From: Siphlonurus alternatus
Lineage: Eukaryota > Arthropoda > Insecta > Ephemeroptera > Siphlonuridae
DNA: 64,000 bases
Direction of reading: 5' to 3'
Assembly (NCBI GenBank): GCA_949825025.1
Contig: OX463786.1
Span: 11,646,387 to 11,710,386 of the forward strand
Each line of letters starts with the position of its first letter. Within the stretch, counting starts at the first letter, position 1. The position numbers and the translations under genes are program-made. The notes under the pieces are model-generated. The model saw only the letters and a program-made list of their open reading frames with translations. It had not been told where the DNA came from and did no database searches. Of the stretch, positions 55,465-64,000 are shown in pieces.

Positions 55465-55968
55465 AAACAGTTCAGTTAATCTGATAGATAACATCATGCA
55501 CGCTACAATAAAATCAAGTACGAAGAATGAGCCGTCACCAATAAATTAGGATTGGCTCAATATCTTATTCTTACGAATACATTTAAATTATATTAAAAAA
55601 ATGCTTGAAAAGTTACCAGTATTATAGGCGTAAATTACTTGAAACTTATTTTACGTCAAATTTATGTTTACTGAAGATTAAAAACAATATTATTTTTTTT
55701 TCGGTTTTAAAAAAATTAATTAGCAAGTATGAATTAAGTTCTCATGAATTTTGTGTCTAATGAACCACATGCTGCATGAGTGTTTTTAGTGATTATTTCT
55801 ATTCCATTATCAAACGTTGATGATTATTAACTCTTTATGAAGGAAGTTGACTCATTAAAGCAAATGACGCAAAGAAGCAGAACCACAAATTAAGATTAAG
55901 AGTGGGTGACAAACTGTTGGTAAAATAACATTCAAGTAAGACCCAACAGCAATTGTACTCTTCGCACA

Positions 55969-57928
55969 ATGTTTAAGTTCGTGGTTCTAATAACATGTTT
56001 GTTAGCAGTTAGTGCTCAAAATCGGAAGCAACCTTCTGATTTTATTTTCCCAGATTCTGGTAGTCATGAATCTGACTTAATTAGTCATGGCCGTCATAGG
56101 TCAAAGGGTCAAGATGACGAATACAGTGGAAATGGTCCCAAAATATCAGATGATGAAAGTGAATCAAGTGGAAATGGTCCAAAAGGTCCATCGGATGATG
56201 AATTAAGAATAAGTGAATCTAGTGGTGATGGTCCAGATAATAACTCAAAAGAAAGCAAATCAATTGGTGATGGTAAAATAAAAGATATCCAGTCAACAAC
56301 AAGAAATATAGAACGTACCACAGGTAAGAATCTTTATTTTATAAACTTTACACTTTTTTTAACAATGTATGATACACTCCTATATACTTATATGAGCTTG
56401 GAGCTCGACGCGGGGTAATGCATAGGGATAAAGGAGGAAAAGGATGGTATTACAGCCACGACCTGCTACGCGTCCCAGCATTCGCTGAGGTGAGGCTGAG
56501 GGAACCCTGGAAAGCCTCAGTCAGGACGGACACTTCTACTTTTTTCTTAATGGACCAAAGTAATGTCCATAGCATGAGGAATCACACACAAGTGCATCAC
56601 TGCACTGGGTGGAAAATTAAATGATTTACCCCATGGAAGGACACAGAGAGGCCCGTGGCTTATAAAGGTGGTTTTCCATAGAGCGGGGAAGGCGAAAAAA
56701 TTGCGTGCCGTAGCCAATCAGAAGCTCGAAATTCTTTCGCTTTGCGAGGAGTGATTTTATCACCAAGATGGCCGCCATACGATATTGAAGCAAATGCGCC
56801 TTTCTTGCACCGCCAAGCCCAGTTTGACATTGCATGGAGGTCTACCTTTCGTTAATTCCTAGAAAATAGTTAGAGGATTTAAAAAATCGTACCTTTTGCT
56901 CCCCTCCCCTCGTGTCAGCACAATTGACATGGATGACGGTGGCGCCATCCTCTTTAGAAGCTATCAACCTTGGAAATAAGTCAAGCTACGTCGCGCGTGG
57001 TTAATACTTGGATGGGTGACCGTTTCAAGTAAAAATTACTTTGCTCCTTTCCTGGGGTAAATTCAACTCGCTTTCCACCAAGTGCAGTGGTGCACTTGTG
57101 TGGTTCTCCAGGCTTTGGATAACACTTTGGTCCAAGTAGAGGTGTCCGTCCTGACTGAGGTTTCCCACGGTTCCCTCTGTCTCATCTTGGCAAATGCTGG
57201 AACTCGCAACAGACCGTGGCTACCATCTTTTCCCTCCCTTACCCCATTACCCCGGCTCCAAGCTCATAAGGAACTTGTTAAAAATTTAATAAATAAATAA
57301 ATTCACTGCATTTTTTTTACAGTGTTGCCAAGAGAAAAGAGTACCGAAACTACCGAAGTTTTGGAAGTTACGAGCGATGGAGAAATGTTCTTCGCCACTG
57401 ACAGTGAGGTTGACGAAGATAACATGGAGAAAAAACAAATATCTTTCAGTAGGTTTCTTGAATATAATAGACGATTTTGGTCATTTAAAGTATTTAAACA
57501 GACAATCTTGTGGTGTTTATGATGCTTTTTATCAATTAATCAATTGGTTTTAGACTGTCATAATTTGTTTAACTATAGTATACATATTATGCTGTATATA
57601 TATGTTTTTTTTCAGCCTGTGAAAGATTTTAGAAAATAAAATTTACTAAAAAGCAAACAAACAAGTAAATATATATATTATAGTAAACAAATTCATAAAT
57701 TTATTAATCAACAAATTTATTTAATTAATAAATTTTATTCCAACTTATTTAATTCCAAACAAAAAAGCATATAAAGTCCACTAATATATTTTTTCTTATA
57801 GTGGGTACTATAATTTAGAAATATTAAAAAAATATATAATCATATAATATATAATATTTTGATGGACAAAATTCGATGTATATTCAAACCGAGCTTAAGA
57901 ACCAATCAACCAGGAAGATCTATGTCAT

Positions 57929-58019
<91 letters not shown>

Positions 58020-58024
58020 TTTGT

Positions 58025-58071
<47 letters not shown>

Positions 58072-58832
58072 CTTATTTATTTACTTTTTCAACTCACCCC
58101 TCTGTTGTAGGGTACTGGTCACAAGTTACTGAATTAACTACCTGACCTAGCATATTGCGTAGAATGGAGTCAATGGAGTATCGACCTCAAAATTTTTAAC
58201 AGCAGAAATTGATAGAGGATGAAAAGTTATGTTACCCTGATTTTTTTTCAGTTTTTTTAGGGACTGGGAAGTATTGCTAAAAAGTTTTGGCGAGGTCGGG
58301 TTCGAATCCACGTCCCTTTTGGGTCCTATCTTTTATTAAGAGAGGCGGCAAGAGGCGGCACTTTTTCTGCACTTACAATAAATTTTAAAAAATAGTTGCC
58401 GGGCTCTAAAAAATCTGAAAAAAATCAGAGTAGCATAACTTTGCACCCTCTATCCATTTCTGCAAAAAAAAAAAAAAAAAAAAAAAAATTGAGGATACTC
58501 CATTTCTTCCAAGTATAAGAGTTCCCCTCCAAACCAGGGTCATCATAGCCTATATATATATTATACATATATATAGCAATTCATATCAGTATTTGCCTGG
58601 TTGTGACTGAGGAAACCATGAAAACCTCAGTCAGGATGGTCAGCAATTGATGAAAGATGCTATCAACCACTTCCCGGATGCACGAGTTCATGTGTGTTCT
58701 TTAGCAATAACTGCCACTTTGGCGGTAATTTCTTTATATTTATGTTCAGTTTCAGGTTCCGGGAAGACAGATGGCGGCGTTTTGACGTTCCTGGTCGCTA
58801 CTGCGTTGCTGGCTGCGAATTTCCAGATATAA
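55969..58832 (+). CDS. Small secreted, acidic, probably GPI-anchored protein (185 aa)
   Basis: Exons 55969-56323, 57323-57448 and 58756-58832 join in phase 1. The signal peptide MFKFVVLITCLLAVSAQ is very like that of the 43635 exon. The mature part is hydrophilic and Ser/Asp/Gly-rich with imperfect repeats (ESSGNGPK, ESSGDGPD, SIGDGK), then a Thr/Glu segment, and it has no cysteines. The last exon gives SSGKTDGGVLTFLVATALLA and a short end, a good GPI-attachment signal. AATAAA at 58861 follows the stop by 28 nt. All introns end GT-AG. The function is unknown; the layout makes it a paralogue of the EB locus with the cysteine modules replaced by disordered cargo. Confidence 0.8.
56400..56660 (-). 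mobile_element. 5S-SINE, inverted copy in intron 1
   Basis: Minus-strand copy of the SINE body (CGTCCTGACTGAGG complement, GTCCATTAAGAAAAAAGTAG-like region, ATCCCTATGCATTACCCCG at the 3' side). The 5S head is missing. Confidence 0.72.
56955..57300 (+). mobile_element. 5S-SINE, direct copy in intron 1
   Basis: AAGTCAAGCTACGTCGCGCG, then TACTTGGATGGGTGACCG, the shared body and an AATAAATAAAT tail directly before exon 2 (57323). Confidence 0.8.
57925..58085 (+). repeat. (TTTA)n microsatellite
   Basis: About 160 bp of a four-base repeat with two single-base interruptions, in intron 2 of the 55969 gene. Confidence 0.97.
58171..58503. mobile_element. Long-hairpin MITE (TGACGTCA-core family)
   Basis: CAATGGAGTATCGACCTCAA end, GATAGAGGATGAAAAGTTAT and complement. 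Central part altered (GAGGCGGCAAGAGGCGGCAC). A 27-bp poly(A) run sits in the right arm. Confidence 0.8.
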
Positions 58833-59734
58833 ACTTCCGTCAACATAATATAATTGTGTGAATAAAAAGTATTTTGTAATTTCAGTGTTTTAAATTTTCT
58901 TAAAATAAAATCATTTTTATGTAAGATGATGTCCTATATAAATGTATAGAATATAACATTTTTTTAATAATTATGATAATAATTTGGACAATGGTCACGG
59001 TATATATATACTGTATTATAGCTATATATGTTTAACAATCATGCAATATTTCATAATAATAATTATATTAATAATAAATTATTAATATAAATGTATGAGT
59101 TTTCATTCAGGGAAGATTTTATAATAAATATGAAGCGAAAATTTCTGATTTTATATCAAAATATAATAAATTAAAATAATACTTTTCCTGTAGAAGTTAG
59201 TAAGTTTTCTGAACATCCTATTCATGTGCTAAAGTATTCCCATATTTATAATTAATCAGTGTTCGTACTATATACCACAAACTATAATTTTTATTAATAT
59301 GATTTTTTTTACTAAAATATGACAAAGGTCACAATATTTAAAATTCTGGTTTTTTTCAGTGGTAATATAAAATAATAATTTACTGCAAGTTAAAATTACG
59401 TCAATAGAGTATTAAGGATGAATCTCAGTAGGTTGATATCTCGCAATCGTACCGCCTGAATGCAACAAGACTAGCAGGGGACTTAGAACTCGCCATCAAT
59501 AGGTGGCATACAAATTTTGAAGCGAATCTGTCTTACCAGTTTTGTGAAAACTGAGGTAGAAACATTGGCCTTATGGACGAAAACCGGAAATGGAGCTGTT
59601 GTAAGAAAACTGCAAGACTGAATTTGCTCAAACAATAAGCGATTAAGTTTTAGAACATTCTCGATTTTTTAAAATTTATTTCATTCGATTCGTTTGCAGG
59701 GAAATATTCTTTGACTCCAGCAGTAACTGAGATT

Positions 59735-60032
59735 CATCGTTAACCTTAAAATTTTTTATTGCAAAAATGGATAAAGGGTTCAAAATTATGCCACTCTAAT
59801 ATTTTTTTAGATTTTTTAGAGCACGGGAAGTATCTAAAAAGTTTTGCTGACTCCTTTTAGGTCCTATCTTTTTATTAAGAGAGACGTACGTCAAAAGGCG
59901 TAACTCTATCTGCACTTAAAATAATTGTTTAAAAATAGTTCCCGGTATCAAAAAAATCTGAAGAAAATTCAGGGTACTTTGCACCTTCTATCCATTTCTG
60001 TAATAAAAAATATTGAGGTCAATACTCAATTC
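59735..60032. mobile_element. Long-hairpin MITE (TGACGTCA-core family), diverged
   Basis: TTTATTGCAAAAATGGATAA left; GCACCTTCTATCCATTTCTG and ATTGAGGTCAATACTCAAT right. Confidence 0.7.
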
Positions 60033-60409
60033 TGATATAAAAATGCTTATTTTTCCTCTTTATTAATTATAAATCCAGTTTAAATTGTAATATATACGCG
60101 TTTATTACACCCAGGTTTTCAGTGCATGATTTTCACTTGTGTTTGTACAAAATCATCACCAGAGCGATGGTAATTTTGTAGGCAAATTACGTGATCAACT
60201 CTGTGATACATATCATATCTTGCACTGTTCGCAGCGAAAGTGTTCGTTCGTACTTGGCCCATTTTAGTAATTAAGGAATAATAATTGATTAATTAATCTA
60301 TATATGTGTATAGGGTGTGTTAAATTAATTGTTAAGTTTTAGTTATTTATGTTTGTATTATATAGGAGTATCATATTATATTGTATCGAAATTTATGTAT
60401 TATATATAT

Positions 60410-60459
60410 TTAGAAATATCAACACGTAACGAGGAAAATCCGTGTTGATATTTCTAAAT
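60410..60459. repeat. Perfect 18-bp hairpin
   Basis: TTTAGAAATATCAACACG and its exact complement around a 14-nt loop. Confidence 0.8.
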
Positions 60460-60539
60460 AATCTAAACATAAAAATATAAAGCAAGGAAAAGTATTGGAG
60501 GATATTGATAATAAAACAGGGAAGTATATTCAAATTTAT

Positions 60540-60725
60540 TTAATATTCCTTCCGGAAGTAGCCGGAAGTTTAATAATATTTGGATAATCTATTTATAATT
60601 TAGTTAATAAAATTTTTCGGAGGTATTTGCTATAGAAGTACTGACCTATGTGTGAAATTGTAATGCTGAAATACGAATAGAAAAGCTAGAAATCATACAC
60701 TTCCGGCTTCTTCCGGAGGGAATTT
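60540..60725. mobile_element. CTTCCGG-arm MITE upstream of the 60833 gene
   Basis: TTCCTTCCGGAAGTAGCCGG left and CACTTCCGGCTTCTTCCGGA right, with AAATTTA-rich ends. It lies about 110 bp before the next ATG. Confidence 0.72.
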
Positions 60726-60832
60726 CATATAAATTTATCTATATTGCAGTAGCAGAGAAGTGGAAGGGAAGAGCATTCATGTGACTTAAAATTACATGCT
60801 CTCAATTGTAACTCTTCATTAGACTTTTCACC

Positions 60833-62355
60833 ATGGCTAAGCTGGTTCTTCTGCTGGTGCTGTCCGTATGTTTGGTGCTGATTGGTGCTCAAAATGGTAC
60901 CAATACTACCAATGGAGCTCAAAATGGTACCAGTACTACCAATGGAGGTACAATGATGATGGGTGGTGGAATGTCTACGCATAAGCCGGACATGACTGAA
61001 ATGGAAGACTCTACAGGTATTATATAAGTTATTTATGATACATGTTTTTTTTTATTTCAGAAATGAATAGAAGGTACCAAATTATTATACTTTCTGAATT
61101 TTTCAGAATTTTACGAGTTCATGCAGGAACTATATTAAATTTTTAAAACATTTTTGAAAGTTAATGCAGGCGTTTAGTTCTTAATAAAAGGATAGGAAAT
61201 GCCTTCAAAAGGCGTGGTCACACTTTTAAAAAATAGTTCCTGGACTCAGAAGTTCTGAAAATTTTCAGAGTAGCATAACTTGGTTTGGTATCTTCTATTA
61301 ATTTCTACAATGCATTTTTTTTTTTTTTCATTTAGATTGTTAATTTCAGTCCCTTGATAATACGCGTATATATTGAAAATGGAACTATTGAATTGATTCA
61401 AACTTTAAAAGGGGATTTGCAACTTGAAGTGTAATACAAATTTAAAATTTGAAATGGAATATAAGTTATATAAAAAAAATTTTGCTGAAATATAATAATT
61501 ATTATAACAATAAGATTAATAAGCGAGTTTTATTTAGAATAATCTAACATTTTTAACAATTTTGCATTCTTCTAATTTTGTGTATATACAGCTAGAAATG
61601 TTTAAATATGAATCCAGATTTGCTCTAATTTAAAAAAACTAATTTTATAATTGCATTATATCACAAAAACATCGTACACAATAAAACTATATTATATTAA
61701 TTAATATGTATATGTCGTGTAATAACTCAATCACAAGAAATCTTTTGTGACTTATATAAATAACATTGCATAGTTGCGGTAGAAATATAAACTTATTTTT
61801 TCCGTAGCATAAAATCACATTTCTGACATTAAATATAAGGGTCTTTTTTTTATTAAAAATCAAAATACCACAAAAAAATAGTGAAAATAACATTATTTGT
61901 CCAATTAGGCGTATTAGGAGATCTTGAAAAAAAAAATATTTAATCAAAATTTGTCACTGATGTGTATGATTGTCAAGCTTAATAACCTTTTTTTCCTGAA
62001 TTTATTTTTTTAAAGTTTTTTATTAAAATAAACAGTCAAGATATCGTTGGTCTCGACAATTAATCTACATCTGCCTGACAATGAGTATTTTTTTGTTTCC
62101 TTCTTTGTCTCAATTCTCAATTAAGGAAGAGACTCTACGTTTGTACATATTATAATATATTTTATATACTATACCATGCAGCTATCTTAATAGGTTTAAG
62201 CTAGCTAAGATTTGTAAATTATACTTTCATTCCAAAATTCAAGGTAAAGTAAATTGAAATAATTTCTATTTGTTTCAGGTAGTGGCGATATAGTTTACGG
62301 ACTCTCCGTATTGGCACTGATTGTTTCCTCGATGCTTGCTGTTATAATTCATTAA
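60833..62355 (+). CDS. Small secreted, N-glycosylated, probably GPI-anchored protein (86 aa)
   Basis: Two exons, 60833-61016 and 62279-62355, phase 1. Signal peptide MAKLVLLLVLSVCLVLIGAQ. The mature part begins with a duplicated unit (AQNGTNTTNG, AQNGTSTTNG) carrying N-glycosylation sequons, then a Met/Gly stretch (TMMMGGGMS) and an acidic linker. The last exon encodes GSGDIVYGLSVLALIVSSML and AVIIH, a GPI-type tail or membrane span. Its final exon has exactly the same length (77 nt) and phase as that of the 55969 gene, with a similar SG(K/D) start. No cysteine in the mature part. Function unknown. Confidence 0.8.
61037..61318. mobile_element. Long-hairpin MITE (TGACGTCA-core family) in the 60833 gene intron
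   Basis: TTTATTTCAGAAATGAATAG and AAGGTACCAAATTATTATAC left; AGAGTAGCATAACTTGG and complement of the left end right. Starts about 20 bp after exon 1. Confidence 0.75.
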
Positions 62356-62688
62356 AAAATGAAAGAATTTTAACTAAACTTCCATCTTTCTTCTTCACAA
62401 GCGTGGATCATAAATACACATGTCTGTGTTTCATTTGTATCACCATCAACTTTTTTTTTTTATTCAAGCCTGTAATTCTATATATGAATTAAAGTCTACA
62501 GATATATGTATGTTACATATATTAATAAAAAATAAATTTATTTTATTGTCCAAATTACAATACATTTGTTTCATTTTAAAACAATTTATATAGATGTGAT
62601 ATTAGAGCGAATGAAACCGTTATAACTTCAATGGTAGGTAATTTAGCTTAAATTTTTTTATGCGAGTTTTATTAGACTTCTTGTTCTT

Positions 62689-63085
62689 TTTTTTTTTTTT
62701 TTTTTTTTTAATTGGCCTGTTTGACTGTACAGCATAGACCTGGTCAATTTCCTCAGGATTTGTGGTAAGGTCAGCAACCCCAGGTGAATTCCCCAGTGAG
62801 ACCTTCAGGGTCTTTTTTCCAGGACATGCATCTTAGGATCCCTATATTCCTCAGAGGTTTTTGTCGGTGAAGCCGCTTTCTAAGGGGGACGCTTACAGCC
62901 CTCAACGGCGGTGATGCGAACCTATTAAAGTGCTTGCACACTCACCTTCTTGAGTACGAGGATATAGGATTATAGGGTGGACAAGGTAAGGAGTGCGGCT
63001 GTGGCAGTGTGGCCGGCTTTAGAGGAACTGTCTCAGCATTCACCTACGTCCAGGGAACCACAGAAACCTTAATTTGGACAGAAAG
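62689..63085 (-). mobile_element. Putative SINE-like retroposon
   Basis: Plus-strand poly(T) at 62689-62709 would be the minus-strand poly(A) tail of a ~380-bp, GC-richer unit ending near ACGAACGAACGAAG. No ORF. Assigned by the tail and composition only. Confidence 0.4.
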
Positions 63086-63254
63086 CCCGAACGAACGAAG
63101 ATACCATATAATATTAAATTGATTGACGAACAAGCTAGTTAAAAACAAACAACATAAAATTTTCATCTGCTGCCATGACAATTTTTAAAACTGTAAACTC
63201 ACAAAAATGTTAAAACAATAATTTTACTGTAGTCGGACCCTGTATTAATAGAAT

Positions 63255-63725
63255 TTGCCATCGTCTCTTGCTGGTGTGTATATAGTGGGTTGTGGCTCAC
63301 GACAATTCTGATCGGTCGGCTCACTCGTAAAGGTGCGTGATGAACACGTGGAGGACTGTACTAATTGCTGCACACGGCAGGGAAGTCGTTGAATGCCCCG
63401 GGCCTTCTGTCACGTCTGGCCGGCGTGCTGGAGGCTATACTTGCACGGCGATCTTCTTGTCTTTTGCATTGAAATCAATTAAGAAAAAAAAAAAAAGATA
63501 ATAATAAAATAATAATGAACCCTGTAAATGTAATGCAGAATATATCTTATGTAAAAAGATCACCAAGTATCCTCCAGCACGCCGGCCAGACGTGACAGAA
63601 TTTAAGGCCCGGTGCGTTCAACGACCTCCCTGCCGTGTTCATTACGCACCCTTACGAGTGAGCCGACCTATCAGAACTTAATTAACGTTGCCGCAACCCA
63701 CTACACATCAGCAAGAGACGATAAG
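63255..63725. mobile_element. Foldback element with ~190-bp arms
   Basis: Left arm from CATCGTCTCTTGCTGGTGTG through GTCACGTCTGGCCGGCGTGC to TGGAGG; right arm CCTCCAGCACGCCGGCCAGA to AGCAAGAGACGAT. Arms have some mismatches. No coding sequence in the ~150-bp loop. Confidence 0.82.
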
Positions 63726-64000
63726 AAAATAGTTGTAAATATATTAAATATATCATACTGTATATTATAATTGTAGTGCATACACTTACTTTTTTTATCA
63801 TCTCGAGTCTCGAGCTTCAGGTATAAACACAAATTTGTAATTCTGGTGATCCATAAAATACATAATTAATATTTTAATTATAAACAACTTAAAAAAAAAA
63901 CTTTAAATTTAATTAATTTTATAATTTTAATATCATGTGATATTAATTTATATAATAATTTATGATTGGGATTTTACATGTATTTTTTTTATTTTTTATT

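Larger units (their letters stand above)
53160..55968. other. Intergenic region after the EB gene
   Basis: AT-rich; contains the retrotransposon/transposon fragments at 54031-54510 and a (CT)n microsatellite at 55389-55462. No other gene seen. Confidence 0.6.
58833..60832. other. Intergenic region, repeat-rich
   Basis: Holds a repeat at 59410-59750 (AGGATGAATCTCAGTAGGTT at one end, TACTGAGATTCATCGTTAA at the other), the MITE at 59735-60032, a hairpin at 60410-60459 and the CTTCCGG MITE at 60540-60725. No gene. Confidence 0.6.
62356..64000. other. 3' flank and intergenic, repeat-rich
   Basis: Contains the putative SINE at 62689-63085 and the foldback at 63255-63725. No ORF or exon recognised. 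Confidence 0.6.

Noticed and set aside
57859..58145. Frames encoding repeated FIYL
   Set aside because: Translation of the (TTTA)n microsatellite.
1..64000. tRNA, rRNA or CRISPR genes
   Set aside because: None seen. The only 5S-like sequence is inside SINEs with unrelated bodies.

Overview
This is an AT-rich, intron-rich eukaryotic window, most likely from an arthropod. The support is the exon/intron structure, an arthropod-type TATA plus initiator promoter, EB-type cysteine-rich secreted proteins, and a very high load of short palindromic transposons, a 5S-derived SINE and non-LTR retrotransposon remnants. A hemipteran or related insect is a guess; the sequence alone does not fix the order.

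The left 28 kb is one gene on the minus strand. Sixteen coding exons (3694-25346) with consistent splice phases join into a 1020-residue protein that I recognise as the NSL-complex scaffold nsl1/KANSL1. The N-terminus, the FDSDV..SSSGG motif, the WDR5-binding-like CRTRP segment and the PEHE domain all match that family. Several GC-rich candidate first exons or promoters lie between 25.7 and 28.2 kb. Ten of its fifteen introns each carry exactly one copy of a ~74-nt element in host-sense orientation. It has a C box (ATGATGT), D' and D boxes (CTGA) and a paired terminal stem, so I call it a box C/D snoRNA. The segment before D' matches the U38/SNORD38 (yeast snR61) guide for 28S rRNA 2'-O-methylation. 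The ten copies vary in ways that keep the terminal stem paired, and some share flanking intron sequence, so the array grew by intron-segment duplication. nsl1 therefore appears to double as a multi-copy snoRNA host gene.

The right half (29.4-62.4 kb, plus strand) holds a cluster of small secreted, probably GPI-anchored proteins. The first locus (29485-53062) has a signal-peptide exon, five cysteine-rich EB-like exons forming a duplicated A-B pair plus a third type, and a hydrophobic terminal exon. An internal promoter with its own signal-peptide exon (43635) can feed the last four exons. Two smaller genes (55969-58832 and 60833-62355) keep the same plan: a signal-peptide exon ending in phase 1, an optional phase 1-1 cargo exon, and a hydrophobic tail exon. 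Their cargo is a disordered acidic or N-glycosylation-rich linker with no cysteine module.

The rest is largely transposon-derived: a 2.8-kb nested palindrome with 8-bp target duplications (13456-16247), two hAT-like non-autonomous elements, a TTAA-flanked piggyBac-like MITE, at least seven copies of one long-hairpin MITE family with a TGACGTCA-like core, smaller hairpin families, inverted 5S-SINEs and retrotransposon 3' ends. Coordinates of exons rest on GT/AG sites and reading-frame continuity, not on transcripts.
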